DNA from: KBS50 sp042434095
GTDB taxonomy: Bacteria > Actinomycetota > Actinomycetes > Mycobacteriales > Micromonosporaceae
Assembly: GCF_042434095.1 (NCBI RefSeq)
Contig: NZ_JBHLUE010000009.1
Location: forward strand, 79,634 to 143,633
Reading direction: 5' to 3'
Length of the DNA stretch: 64,000 nucleotides
The translations under genes and the position numbers were made by a program. Position 1 is the first letter of the stretch. Each line of letters starts with the position of its first letter. Below are positions 24,311 to 32,750 of this stretch, piece after piece. The notes under the pieces are model-generated. The model searched no databases, had not been told where the DNA came from, and worked only from the letters and a program-made list of their open reading frames with translations.

Positions 24311-25207
24311 TTGAACGACAGCGAGTGGCTGGCCGATCGCTTCGAGGAGCACCGGCCACGCCTGCGGGCGGTGGCGTACCGGATGCTCGGGTCGCTGACC
24401 GAGGCCGACGACGCGGTGCAGGACACCTGGTTGCGGCTGAGCCGCTCGGGCGCTGACGACGTGCGGAACCTGGGCGGGTGGCTCACCACGGTGCTCGCCC
24501 GGGTCTGCCTGAACATGCTCCGCTCGCGCGCGCACCGGCGCGAGGAGTCCCTGCCGGACCACCTGCCCGACCCGGTGGTCAGCCCGGTCGGGCACCCGCA
24601 GCCGGAGGAGCAGGCGCTGCTGGCCGACTCGGTCGGCCTCGCCCTCCTGGTCGTGCTCGACACCCTGAGCCCCGACGAACGGCTGGTGTTCGTCCTGCAC
24701 GACCTGTTCGACCTGCCCTTCGACCGCATCGCCGGCATCGTCGGACGGTCGCCGAACGCCGCGAAGCAGCTGGCCAGCCGGGCTCGGCACCGGGTCGCCG
24801 GCGCGCGGGCGCCGGCCCCGGATCTGGTACGACAACGGCGGCTGGTCGACGCGTTCTTCGCCGCGGCCCGGCGGGGTGACTTCGACGCGCTGGTCGCGGT
24901 GCTGCACCCGGACGCGCTGCTGCGTACCGACGCGGGCGCCCCCGAGGCCTCGATGATGCTGCGCGGCGCGGCCGCGGTCGCCCGGCAGGCGACCAGCGGG
25001 CTGCGGCAGTGGCTCGCGGCGCCCGCCGCCGAGCTGCGCCCGGTGCTGGTCAACGGCGCGGCCGGGATGCTGGTCGTCGTGCACGGGCGGCCGGTGACCG
25101 TCATGGGCTTCACCGTGGTGGCGGACACGATCACCCGCATCGACGCGATCGCCGATCCGGCCCGCCTCCGGCGACTCCTCGCCGGCGCCGATCCCGGACC
25201 GGGATGA
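24311..25207 (+). CDS. ECF41-type sigma factor with SnoaL-like C-terminal domain
   Basis: 298 residues. Regions sigma2 (RLRAVAYRMLGSLTEADDAVQDTWLRL) and sigma4 (LDTLSPDERLVFVLHDLFDLPFDRIAGIVGRSPNAAKQLASRARHRV) are followed by a ~110-residue SnoaL-like domain (VDAFFAAARRGDFDALVAVLHPDALLRTD). This is the ECF41 plan, in which the C-terminal domain takes the place of an anti-sigma factor. The TTG start is preceded by GAGGACGAG. The adjacent CMD gene and the ECF41-like promoter upstream support a self-contained regulon. The signal is unknown. Confidence 0.9.
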   Translation: MNDSEWLADRFEEHRPRLRAVAYRMLGSLTEADDAVQDTWLRLSRSGADDVRNLGGWLTTVLARVCLNMLRSRAHRREESLPDHLPDPVVSPVGHPQPEEQALLADSVGLALLVVLDTLSPDERLVFVLHDLFDLPFDRIAGIVGRSPNAAKQLASRARHRVAGARAPAPDLVRQRRLVDAFFAAARRGDFDALVAVLHPDALLRTDAGAPEASMMLRGAAAVARQATSGLRQWLAAPAAELRPVLVNGAAGMLVVVHGRPVTVMGFTVVADTITRIDAIADPARLRRLLAGADPGPG

Positions 25208-25259
25208 CTCGCGAGGTAAGGGGTTGCGGCGGCGCCGCGGTCCGGGTCATAGTCGATAC

Positions 25260-25301
25260 ATGATCTCCTACCGGAAGGGCGGCGACGCCCCGGCGCGATG
25301 A
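25260..25301 (+). other. 13-codon leader ORF overlapping the next gene's start
   Basis: ATG 25260 opens MISYRKGGDAPAR and ends in a TGA that overlaps the ATG of the following gene (ATGA). CATAGT (25248-25253) ends six bases before it, a leaderless promoter layout seen repeatedly in this window. It may couple translation to the downstream gene, which lacks a good ribosome binding site. Confidence 0.4.
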
Positions 25302-26164
25302 GCGCCGCCGCGCGGCGCAGTGTCGCCGCGACGCCTCCGCATCCCGTACGCAGTGGCCCAGCCGAGCTGTGGCAGCAGGCACTCCGGATCCGCCAGGAAT
25401 GGCTCGACCACGCCCTGTGCACCGAACCGGCCGACAGGCCCACCGCCGAAGAATCCCTCAGCGCCATCTACGCCCGGGCGGGACGGCCGCGTCCCCGGTT
25501 CGAGTGGGTGGACTCGCCGGCCAAGGTCCGCCCGCTGATCGCCGGCTGGCCCACCCTCGACCAGCTCTACGCGTGGATCCGCGATCCCGCCCCGGCCGGC
25601 CCGCCACCGTTGGCCAGCGACCTGGCCATGCTGGGGTCCCAGCTGCGTGCCGCGCTGAGTGACGGCACCACGTACCCCGATCCGGAACTCTCGCCGATGC
25701 GCCGCGGGAAGAAGCGGGAGCCGTGGCCGGAGCTGGAGCCGCTGCACGCGCTGGAGGTCGGCGTACCGCTGGCCGTCGTGCTGCACCAGGGCGTACGCGC
25801 CACGCTGCACCGCAGCCTCGCGCACGGGTACTACCTGCCGGTGCGGGCGGCGCTGGCCGGCGACGGGCCCGTGGCGGTCTGCTGGTACGGGCAGCAGGAC
25901 GCCTTCTGGATCGGCTACTACGACACGCTACGCCGGCTGGGCCTCGCCCGGTACGGGCCGGACGAGGCCGCGCACCTGGACGAGTGGGCCACCCTGGCCC
26001 GATCCTGCGGCTGGTGGTGGCCGGGGGAGCAGGTCTGCGTGGTGGTGGACCGGCCGGACCTGATTAGCACGGAGCCGGTGGCCGGCACGGTGCACGACCA
26101 GGTCCGGCTGCGGCCGCACGGCGTGCGCTACCGGGACGGTTGGCAGCCGCCGCTGCCGCGCTGA
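25298..26164 (+). CDS. DUF6745-like conserved hypothetical protein
   Basis: 288 residues, soluble and Trp/Tyr-rich. The pattern IRQEWLDHALCTEPADRPTAEESLSAIYARAG near the N-terminus, FWIGYYDTLRRLGL in the second half and the ending WWWPGEQVCVVVDRP...RYRDGWQ resemble a widespread actinobacterial/cyanobacterial family of unknown function (DUF6745). No catalytic motif is evident. It has no good ribosome binding site and may be translated by coupling from the 13-codon leader. It stands alone and gives no functional clue from context. Confidence 0.6.
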   Translation: MSAAARRSVAATPPHPVRSGPAELWQQALRIRQEWLDHALCTEPADRPTAEESLSAIYARAGRPRPRFEWVDSPAKVRPLIAGWPTLDQLYAWIRDPAPAGPPPLASDLAMLGSQLRAALSDGTTYPDPELSPMRRGKKREPWPELEPLHALEVGVPLAVVLHQGVRATLHRSLAHGYYLPVRAALAGDGPVAVCWYGQQDAFWIGYYDTLRRLGLARYGPDEAAHLDEWATLARSCGWWWPGEQVCVVVDRPDLISTEPVAGTVHDQVRLRPHGVRYRDGWQPPLPR

Positions 26165-26217
26165 TCTCCACCGGCGCACGCCGCTTGACCGGACGGCCGA
26201 GTGGGAATCAGCGACGC

Positions 26218-26331
26218 ATGACCACCCACACGCTCATCGGCATCTTCCTCACCGTCGGGCTGATGATCGCGGCGTACCTCGTCCATAACGTGTATCCGCG
26301 GCACCTGCGGAGCAGGCGCGGCGGGAAGTGA
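26218..26331 (+). CDS. Small single-pass membrane protein
   Basis: 37 residues: MTTHTLIGIFLTVGLMIAAYL forms one transmembrane helix, followed by a basic tail (RHLRSRRGGK). Its TGA overlaps the GTG of the truncated hydrolase gene. I do not recognise a family. The hydrophobic pattern and the overlap suggest a real gene, but the length makes this uncertain. Confidence 0.4.
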   Translation: MTTHTLIGIFLTVGLMIAAYLVHNVYPRHLRSRRGGK

Positions 26332-27116
26332 CCGGCCGGGCCCCGGCGAACTGTTCGTCGGAGGCCGGCCGGCAGGGTCCGGGCACGCGGCCGCCGGTCA
26401 GCGTGTCGAGTTGGGACGGACCCGCCGAGGCGACCCCGGCGATCCTGATCCACGGCACGCTGAGCTGGGCAGCCCGGGCCTTCGAGCGGCAGCGGCCGCT
26501 GGCCCGGGCGCGGCGCGTCCTGCTGCCCGACCGGCGGGGTTTCGGCGCCAGCCCGGATCTCCGGGACGCCGACGTGACCAGCGACTACGTCGTCGACGCC
26601 GAGGACGTGCTCGGGTTGCTGGCCGGCGGCGCCCACCTGGTCGGGCACTCGTACGGCGCAACGGTGGCGACGGTGGCCGCCGCCGCCCGGCCCGACCAGG
26701 TCCGGTCGCTGACGCTGATCGAGCCGTGCGCCCATGGGCTGGCGTCGGACGATCCGGTGGTGGCCGGCGCGGTCCAGGACGCCCGCCGGTTCATGTCCGA
26801 GGCCCGCCGGCGGCCGGCGGAGGACTATCTCGACCAGGTGTACGGGGACCGGCCGCGGCCCGAGCCGGCGAGCTGGCTGCTCCGGGCCGCGCACACGGCC
26901 CTGCACGAACGACCGTGCTGGCTGGCGGAGTTGACGACCGCGCCACTGGCCGCGGCCCGGAGGGTGCGCAGGTGCGCAGGCCGCAGCCGTGGCCGCGATG
27001 CCACACGGCGGCCAGACTCCGCAGCAGGATGGGGGATCTGTGTCAGTCTTGGCCGGGGCTTGCTACGGGTAGTCCTGCTTCTTTGGCGCATTCGAGTAGC
27101 CGTCGGTCGTAAGTGA
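26328..27116 (+). pseudogene. Alpha/beta hydrolase, C-terminally truncated
   Basis: The N-terminal ~210 residues match an alpha/beta hydrolase: oxyanion region AILIHGTLSW, the strand RVLLPDRRGFGAS and the nucleophile elbow LVGHSYGATVATVA with the catalytic Ser. After LTTAPLAAARRV (about 26970) the sequence becomes Arg-rich and unrelated, and the conserved Asp and His of the triad are missing. The frame ends inside the 3' end of the oppositely oriented vapC gene. The gene was probably cut by arrival of the toxin-antitoxin module. It is unlikely to be active. Confidence 0.65.
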
Positions 27117-27453
27117 CGAAGGCGGTGAGTGCCGTGCCGGACTCGTTGGTCAGCACTTGGGCGGTCGCCAGATGGATGGCATCGAGGCTGCGGAGCGTCG
27201 GCTCGGCGAAGGCGGCTGCGGTCGCACGGATCGTACTGTCGATCTCCAGTCGGAACAGTCGTCCAACGGCAGCTGGCACTCCGATCAACGCTTGCGGGGC
27301 TGATCGACGCAGCGCTCCGGGCACTTCCACCTCGACGAGGGCGGAGGAGACCAGCGGCACATCGTCGTGCTTGTTGAGCCAGGAGACAAGTTCGACGCTG
27401 CATACCTCCTGCCGAACCAGCTTGACGACGGCAGCTGAATCGAGATAAATCAC
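27043..27453 (-). CDS. VapC-type PIN domain toxin
   Basis: 136 residues with PIN-domain acidic residues in place: Asp5 (MIYLDSAAVVKLV), Glu41/Glu43, Asp91 (LRSLDAIHLATA) and Asp116 (FVTYDRRLL). PIN toxins are Mg-dependent RNases that cut tRNA or rRNA when free of antitoxin. The start overlaps the last codons of the upstream Phd/YefM gene by four bases, the normal antitoxin-toxin order. Its 3' end overlaps the end of the truncated hydrolase. Confidence 0.86.
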   Translation of the reverse strand: MIYLDSAAVVKLVRQEVCSVELVSWLNKHDDVPLVSSALVEVEVPGALRRSAPQALIGVPAAVGRLFRLEIDSTIRATAAAFAEPTLRSLDAIHLATAQVLTNESGTALTAFVTYDRRLLECAKEAGLPVASPGQD

Positions 27454-27728
27454 CAGCGCTCCTCGTCGCGCATCGCAGCGAGCGAAGCGGCCACGTCCAC
27501 ACTTTCGTCACCGAGCTTCGGTGGAAGTGGCACAGAGCCGCCGCCGGTCGGGGAGACGGCCCGCCCTGCCGCTACCAACTTGGCCAACACCGACCTGTCG
27601 TCGCCCACCGGAACAAGTCGGGCAATCGGGTGCCCGCGATCGGTGATCTCGACAGTCTCGCCGCCGCTGACCCGAGCCAACACCTGGCTCGTGTTCTGGT
27701 TCAGCTCCCGGACACCGATGCGTTCCAT
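27450..27728 (-). CDS. Phd/YefM family antitoxin
   Basis: 92 residues: the N-terminal Phd/YefM DNA-binding fold (ERIGVRELNQNTSQVLARVSGGETVEITDRGHPIARLVPV) and a flexible C-terminal toxin-binding tail ending AASLAAMRDEERW. ATG 27728 is chosen because TACAGT ends seven bases upstream; a GTG two codons earlier lies next to that hexamer. It should neutralise the adjacent PIN toxin and repress its own promoter through the dyad at its start. Confidence 0.87.
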   Translation of the reverse strand: MERIGVRELNQNTSQVLARVSGGETVEITDRGHPIARLVPVGDDRSVLAKLVAAGRAVSPTGGGSVPLPPKLGDESVDVAASLAAMRDEERW

Positions 27729-27735
27729 GGACACT

Positions 27736-27760
27736 ACTGTAGAACTAAATGTTCTACAGT
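27736..27760. promoter_or_regulatory. Antitoxin operator with embedded -10
   Basis: Perfect 10-bp arms ACTGTAGAAC and GTTCTACAGT flank TAAAT. On the minus strand the left arm contains TACAGT, the putative -10 of the antitoxin-toxin operon, so bound antitoxin would block it. The site is AT-rich relative to its surroundings. Confidence 0.75.
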
Positions 27761-27888
27761 TCTAGCTCCTGGCGTCGTCCGAGCTGCCTGATCGCCGAGG
27801 AGGGGTCGGCGAGGTTCCGGATCATGGCGACTTGCTGGCGGTGAACCCGGTTCCGGTTCCGCGTGGTCATCAGCGTTGTCGTCTGTGG

Positions 27889-28372
27889 GCCGGCGCTCGG
27901 GCTCGGGGATCAGCGCGACCACCCGGCCGGGATCGGCGGCCGCCGTGGCGTAGAGGTTCGGGCCGTCGGCGTAGAGCGGGTCGACCAGCACGAGCCGCCC
28001 GTCCGAGGCGCCCATGATGTTGCTGGGGTTGGTGTCCAGGGGTCCGCACCAGGGCAGCTCGCGTCGGGCCCGCTGGTGGATGCGGCGTACCACGTCGACG
28101 AGGTCGGTCACGTCCGCGGTCGGCGCGGACGTGGCCCGGTGGAAGGCGGCGGCACGGTCCTCGGGTACGAGCCGCAGCCATTCCAGGAGCTGAAGGTCGC
28201 CGCCACCGGCCAGCCGGCGGTGGGCGTACAGGATCGGGACCTGGCGGGTGCGCGCGGCCTCCCGGTACAGGGCGGCGGTGTACGGGCCGGTCGGGTCGAA
28301 CAGACTGATCCGGGCGACCGTCGTGTCGTCGGGGGAGCGGAGCGCGATCGCCCAGTCGCCGGCTCCGCATCG
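27889..28372 (-). pseudogene. Kinase/aminoglycoside phosphotransferase-like gene remnant
   Basis: The minus-strand frame contains WAIALRSPDDTTVARISLFDP (N-lobe-like), YREAARTRQVPILYAHRRL, LQLLEWLRLVP and LDTNPSNIMGASDGRLVLVDPLYADGPNLY, a pattern like phosphotransferase-type proteins with an N-x-x-N...D-P catalytic region. There is no plausible start codon in this frame (only a distant TTG), and after VALIPEPERR the sequence loses family character as it enters the toxin-antitoxin promoter. Both ends are missing, so I call it a remnant. Confidence 0.5.
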
Positions 28373-28478
28373 CCGCCAGCCCGCGCGGCTGGTCCGGGTG
28401 CCCGGCGCCGCCCATGAGACGCACCGCGAACAAGCCGCGTACCTCAACGCGCTGCTGGACGAGCTGTGGTCCCGCCGA

Positions 28479-28498
28479 ATCTGATAATCAGATACAAT
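28479..28498 (+). promoter_or_regulatory. Operator and leaderless promoter of the second antitoxin-toxin pair
   Basis: A perfect dyad ATCTGAT-A-ATCAGAT (28479-28493) abuts TACAAT (28493-28498), which ends six bases before the antitoxin GTG at 28505. This fits autorepression by the antitoxin. Confidence 0.65.
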
Positions 28499-28504
28499 GG
28501 CGTC

Positions 28505-28762
28505 GTGCGAACAATCTCGGCTACGGAAGCTTCCCGTAGGTTCTCAGATCTTCTCGACGCCATCGAGCGCGGTGAGAGCGTCACCATCACGCGCGGGAAT
28601 CGCCCGATCGCCGAGATCCATCCAGCACGCCGTCGCACCGGCCGAGACCTACGGACGGCGTTGGCCGACGTACCCGTACCCGACGACCACTTCGAGGCCG
28701 ATCTTGCTGAAGCTCTGCGCTACGTGACGAACGAACGGACGGATCCGTGGGCCGACGCCTGA
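28505..28762 (+). CDS. Phd/YefM family antitoxin
   Basis: 85 residues: RTISATEASRRFSDLLDAIERGESVTITRGNRPIAEIHPA is the Phd/YefM N-terminal domain, and an acidic tail (PDDHFEADLAEAL) follows for toxin binding. GTG 28505 fits the family's normal N-terminus and the -10 six bases upstream; an in-frame ATG at 28466 would lie upstream of the operator. Its last 16 bases overlap the start of the toxin gene. It is not similar enough to the neighbouring Phd gene to be a recent copy. Confidence 0.86.
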   Translation: MRTISATEASRRFSDLLDAIERGESVTITRGNRPIAEIHPARRRTGRDLRTALADVPVPDDHFEADLAEALRYVTNERTDPWADA

Positions 28763-29151
28763 TCCTCGACACCAACGTGTTGATCGCCTACGAACGCGGA
28801 AGTCTCGATCGCGCCTCGCTCGACGAGGACGAACTGGCGATCGCCGCCGTTACCGTCGCCGAGTACCGGGTCGGCATCGAACTCGCGGACACGGTCACGC
28901 GGGCAGCGGACCGTGCCCGAGCCTTGGCCGCGATCGTCTCTGCTGTCGACGTCCTCGACTACACCGACGCCACGGCTGCGCACCACGCCCGACTCATCGC
29001 GCACGTTCGACGCGCCGGAACGCCGCGTGGCGCGCATGACCTGATGATCGCTGCCCACGCCGCTGAGACCGGGCGAATCATCCTGAGCCGGGACGCGAAG
29101 GCGCGCTTCGGTGATCTGCCCAACGTGCTGGCAGAGCAGCCGAACTCATAA
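28747..29151 (+). CDS. VapC-type PIN domain toxin
   Basis: 134 residues with the PIN acidic set: Asp8 (LILDTNVLIAYERG), Glu39 (VTVAEYRVGIE), Asp98 (GAHDLMIAAHA) and Asp116 (ILSRDAKARFGDLPNV). It is a predicted RNase toxin, translated from an overlapping GTG within the antitoxin gene. The final FGDLPNVL pattern is typical of the FitB/VapC branch. It ends just before a convergent SDR gene. Confidence 0.88.
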   Translation: MGRRLILDTNVLIAYERGSLDRASLDEDELAIAAVTVAEYRVGIELADTVTRAADRARALAAIVSAVDVLDYTDATAAHHARLIAHVRRAGTPRGAHDLMIAAHAAETGRIILSRDAKARFGDLPNVLAEQPNS

Positions 29152-29265
29152 CTCCCAGACTTGTCGGCGTCCGGTGCCTGTCAGCCGCGACCGCTGATCC
29201 GGACGGCCGTCGTACCGTGGAGGTTGCGTAGCTGCCATGGTCAGGCCAGCGGCGGCCGGTGGTCG

Positions 29266-30030
29266 CTACCTGCCGTGCGGGTCGGCCGCGTTGAGGGTGG
29301 CGACGACCTGGTCGTAGTCGCCGCGGGCCTCGGCGTGGCGGAGGAACTTCACCCGCTCCACCTGGATCTCCCGGGCGTCGGGCTGCGACGCGAGCAGTTC
29401 GACGACCTCGGTCACGAACTCGTCCAGCGGCACGGCGATCTCGCTGTTCTCCTGGCCGGGCAGCAGCGCCGTACGCACGGCCGGCGGCACCAGTTCCACC
29501 ATCCGTACGCCCGTGTCGGCCAGTTGCAGCCGGAGCGACTCGGTGAGCATGTGGATCGCGGCCTTCGAGGCGTTGTAGCTCGGGGTTGCCCGTAGCGGCG
29601 CGAAGGCCAGGCCCGAGGAGACGGTCATGATGGTGGCGTCCGGGCGGGACCGCAGGTGCTCGATGAACGCGGCGATCAGCCGGATCGGGCCGAGCACGTT
29701 GGTGGTGATCACCGACTCGGCCGAGGCGAGGAACGACTCGGGCCGGTGCCAGTCCTCGACGCGCATGATGCCGGCCATCGCGATCAGCACGTTGAGGTCC
29801 GGGTGCCGGGCCAGCACCTCCTTGGCGGCCTCGGCGATGCTCGCCGGGTCGGCCGTGTCGATGCGTACGGTGTCGATGTCGGGGTGCTCCGCCGCGATCC
29901 GCTCGAGCTGGTCGGTCCGCCGACCGCCCACGATGATCGTGTTGCCCCTGGCCCGCAGCGCGCGGGCCAGAGCGAGGCCGATGCCGCCGGTGGAGCCGGG
30001 AATGAAGACCGTGTTTCCGGAGATGTCCAT
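29266..30030 (-). CDS. SDR family oxidoreductase (DltE-like)
   Basis: 254 residues. The Rossmann motif is IPGSTGGIGLALARAL, followed by VGGRRTDQLERIA, LIAMAGIM (in place of NNAG), the catalytic Ser in TVSSGLAF and YNASK. LVPPAVRTALLPG matches the DltE-like SDR group often encoded next to XRE regulators in actinobacteria. ATG 30030 is divergent from a MmyB-type XRE gene about 100 bases away, which probably controls it. The substrate is unknown. Confidence 0.88.
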   Translation of the reverse strand: MDISGNTVFIPGSTGGIGLALARALRARGNTIIVGGRRTDQLERIAAEHPDIDTVRIDTADPASIAEAAKEVLARHPDLNVLIAMAGIMRVEDWHRPESFLASAESVITTNVLGPIRLIAAFIEHLRSRPDATIMTVSSGLAFAPLRATPSYNASKAAIHMLTESLRLQLADTGVRMVELVPPAVRTALLPGQENSEIAVPLDEFVTEVVELLASQPDAREIQVERVKFLRHAEARGDYDQVVATLNAADPHGR

Positions 30031-30130
30031 GCGCCCAGCCTGGCCGATCATCGCCGTCGCCAGGAAGAGATCGGTTGTCGGGGGACCGGCGATCCCTGGT
30101 TGCCGACCTCCCCGGCCGGATACTGGGAGC

Positions 30131-30985
30131 ATGGATCGCGCAGCGCTGGCCGACTTCCTGCGCCGCCGCCGGGAGGCGCTGCGGCCCGGGGACGTCGGGC
30201 TGCCGGCGGGGGTGCGCCGGCGCGCGCCGGGCCTGCGCCGGGAGGAGGTCGCCGCGCTGGCCGTCATGTCCACCGACTACTACACCCGGCTGGAGCAGCG
30301 GCGCGGGCCGCAGCCCAGCCCCCAGATGCTCGCCGCGCTCGCCCGGGCGCTGCGGCTGACCACCAACGAGCGCGACTACCTGTTCCAGGTGGCGGGGCAG
30401 AACGCCCCGGCCCGGGTGTCCACGGCCACGCACGTGGCGCCGGCCCTGCTGCGGGTGCTGGACCGGCTCAGCGACACCCCGGCGCTGATCCTGTCCGACC
30501 TCGGCGAGACGCTCGTGCAGAACCGGATGGCCGAGGCCCTGTTCGGGGACCGGTCGGGCCACACGGGGCTGGCCCGCAGCGAGATCTATCGCTGGTTCAC
30601 CGACCCGGCGGAGCGGCTGCGCTATCCGGCCGAGGACCGCGACCGGCAGAGCCGCGCCCAGGTCGCCAACCTGCGTGCCGCGTACGGCTCGATGGGTCCG
30701 CGGTCACGGGCCGGGGAGCTGGTCCGGGCGTTGCAGAAGGCCAGCCCGGAGTTCGCCGCGCTGTGGGACCGGCACGAGGTGGCGCAACGCTTCGCCGACC
30801 ACAAGACGCTGATCCATCCCACGCTGGGCCCGATCGAGCTCGACTGCCAGGTGCTGTTCACCGAGGACCAGTCCCAGGCCCTGCTCGTGCTCACCGCCCC
30901 GCCGCGCAGCGAGGGGTACGAGAAGCTGCAACTGCTCGCGGTGCTGGGGCAGGAACGGTTCTCCGCCGACCCGGCTGCCGGTTAG
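30131..30985 (+). CDS. XRE family regulator with MmyB-like ligand domain
   Basis: 284 residues. The N-terminal HTH has the signature LRPGDVGLPAGVRRRAPGLRREEVAALAVMSTDYYTRLEQRRGPQPSPQML. The C-terminal ~170 residues are the MmyB-like PAS-type domain (LGETLVQNRMAEALFG; SEIYRWFTDPAERLRYP; FAALWDRHEVAQRF). The family senses fatty-acid-like ligands in some cases. GGGAGC precedes the ATG. It is divergent from the SDR gene, the usual target arrangement. Confidence 0.9.
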   Translation: MDRAALADFLRRRREALRPGDVGLPAGVRRRAPGLRREEVAALAVMSTDYYTRLEQRRGPQPSPQMLAALARALRLTTNERDYLFQVAGQNAPARVSTATHVAPALLRVLDRLSDTPALILSDLGETLVQNRMAEALFGDRSGHTGLARSEIYRWFTDPAERLRYPAEDRDRQSRAQVANLRAAYGSMGPRSRAGELVRALQKASPEFAALWDRHEVAQRFADHKTLIHPTLGPIELDCQVLFTEDQSQALLVLTAPPRSEGYEKLQLLAVLGQERFSADPAAG

Positions 30986-31025
30986 GCGTCACCCCTGCCG
31001 ACCCGCCCTGACCGCGCGGTCCCGC

Positions 31026-32024
31026 TCAGGGCAGCAGTGCCAGCTTGCCCACGGTGGCCCGCGACTCCAGCGCGGCGAGTGCCTTCGACCCGTCCTCCAG
31101 CGCGTACCGGGTCGGCTGACCGGGCGAGACAATGCCGGCCGCGACCAGTCCCAACAACTCGCCCATCACCTCGCCGAAGATCTGGGGCGCGTACTGGATC
31201 AGGGCGCCGAGGTTCAGGCCGATGACCTGGACCTGGTGCCTGTAGACCAGATCCCAGTTGCTGATGGTGGCGGCGCCGGCGGCCAGGCCGTAGACGACGA
31301 CGCGGCCGGTGACCCGCCTGGCCGCGGCGAGGCTGGCTTCCAGCGTGGCGCCGCCCACCGACTCCAGCACGAGGTCGACTCCCGTGCCGCCGGTCAGCCG
31401 CAGAACGTCGGCGGCGATGTCGCCGGTGCGGGAGTCCAGCACGTGGTCGGCGCCCAGCGCGCGTACCACCTCGTGCTTGCCTGGCGCGGCGGTGGCGATC
31501 ACGGTCGCGCCGTAGTGCTTGGCCAACGTCACCGCGGCCTGGCCGGTCGCGCCGGCCGCGGCGTGGATCAGCACGGTTTGCCCCGCGCCGAGCCCGCCGA
31601 GTGGTCGAAGGGCGGCCAGGGCGGTCGGCCAGTTCATGACCAGCCCCAGGGCCTGCTCGTCGGCCCAGCCCGCCGGCACCGGGACAGTGGCGGCCGCCGG
31701 CAGCGCCAGGTACTCGGCGAAGGCGCCGCCGCGGATGGTGGTGCCGACCACGTGGGCGCCGGGCTCGACACCGGTCACTCCGGCGTCGATGGCGATGACC
31801 TCGCCGGCGGCCTCGATGCCCGCCACGTACGGCGGTTGCGGACCGCCGGCGAACGCGCCGCTGGCCTGGGAGAGGTCTGCGAAGTTGACGCCGGCGGCGG
31901 TGACCCGGAGCAGGATCTCGCCGGGGCCCGGTTGCGGCACCGGCGCGTCGGTGATCAGGCGGAGATCCTGCGGGCCGTTCGGCGACGTCTGCCGCAACGC
32001 GCGCATGGCTGAGGGTCGGTGCAC
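31026..32024 (-). CDS. Zinc-independent quinone oxidoreductase (MDR superfamily)
   Basis: 332 residues of the QOR branch: PGPGEILLRVTAAGVNFADL at the N-terminus, the cofactor motif VLIHAAAGATGQAAVTLAKHYGA (AAGGVG-like) and SVGGATLEASL. No structural-zinc cysteine cluster is present. The GTG at 32024 has AAAGGAG upstream and adds six residues before the usual ATG at 32006. It probably reduces quinones or enones with NADPH. It faces a TetR gene over a dyad and is the likely target of that regulator. Confidence 0.88.
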   Translation of the reverse strand: MHRPSAMRALRQTSPNGPQDLRLITDAPVPQPGPGEILLRVTAAGVNFADLSQASGAFAGGPQPPYVAGIEAAGEVIAIDAGVTGVEPGAHVVGTTIRGGAFAEYLALPAAATVPVPAGWADEQALGLVMNWPTALAALRPLGGLGAGQTVLIHAAAGATGQAAVTLAKHYGATVIATAAPGKHEVVRALGADHVLDSRTGDIAADVLRLTGGTGVDLVLESVGGATLEASLAAARRVTGRVVVYGLAAGAATISNWDLVYRHQVQVIGLNLGALIQYAPQIFGEVMGELLGLVAAGIVSPGQPTRYALEDGSKALAALESRATVGKLALLP

Positions 32025-32040
32025 GACGATCGGCTCCTTT

Positions 32041-32062
32041 GTTTGTTGAGCGACCAACAAAC
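32041..32062. promoter_or_regulatory. TetR operator-like dyad
   Basis: Perfect 8-bp arms GTTTGTTG and CAACAAAC flank AGCGAC, in an AT-rich patch between divergent quinone oxidoreductase and tetR genes. A related half-site, CGACCAAG, recurs near 32107 just before the tetR ribosome binding site. Confidence 0.65.
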
Positions 32063-32132
32063 TATGGTGGGCGCCGCAGCGACCGGTCAAGGTAAATTTG
32101 ATCGAACGACCAAGAATGGCGAAGGAGCGTGG

Positions 32133-32750
32133 ATGGCCACCCGGGGCAGACCCCGTACGTTCGACCCGGACACCGCCCTGCGCGCGGCGCTGGACCTGTT
32201 CTGGGAACGGGGCTACGAGGGCACCTCGCTCAGCGATCTGGCCCGGGCCATGGGGATCGCCTCGGCCAGCATCTACGCCTGCTTCGGGAGCAAGGAAGAG
32301 CTGTTCCGCAAGGTCATGGCGCTCTACGGCGCGACCTCCGGCGAGCCGCCCCGACGGGCGCTGCGGGAACAGCCGACGGCGCGGGCCGCGATCCACGGCA
32401 TGCTGCGGGCCACCGCCGACCAGGTCACCGGCCGGGACACGCCGCACTACTGCATGCTCATCCTGGCCGCGCCCACCGGCGCGGTGGAGAACCACGCGGT
32501 CCGGGAGTTCCTGGCCGAGCGCCGGCGGGACATGTTGGGCACCATCCGGGACCGGCTCGCCCGGGGCGTCGCCGAGGGCGATCTCACCGCGGCCCCCGCC
32601 GTCGTCGACGCCGTCGCCCGCTACTACACCACCGTCGTGCAGGGCCTGTCCGTACAGGCCCGCGACGGCGCCGACCGCGCCGAACTGGAGGCGGTGATCA
32701 CCTGCGCGATGGCCGCCTGGGACGCGCTGCTCCCGTCGTCGCCGAGCTGA
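32133..32750 (+). CDS. TetR family transcriptional regulator
   Basis: 205 residues. The HTH reads TALRAALDLFWERGYEGTSLSDLARAMGIASASIYACFGSKEELF, and a TetR_C domain with HYCMLILAAPTGAVENHAVREFLAERR follows. GAAGGAG lies upstream of ATG 32133. It is divergent from the quinone oxidoreductase gene and likely represses it. Its last 50 bases, including the stop, are part of a 101-bp sequence duplicated 1,050 bases downstream. Confidence 0.9.
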   Translation: MATRGRPRTFDPDTALRAALDLFWERGYEGTSLSDLARAMGIASASIYACFGSKEELFRKVMALYGATSGEPPRRALREQPTARAAIHGMLRATADQVTGRDTPHYCMLILAAPTGAVENHAVREFLAERRRDMLGTIRDRLARGVAEGDLTAAPAVVDAVARYYTTVVQGLSVQARDGADRAELEAVITCAMAAWDALLPSSPS

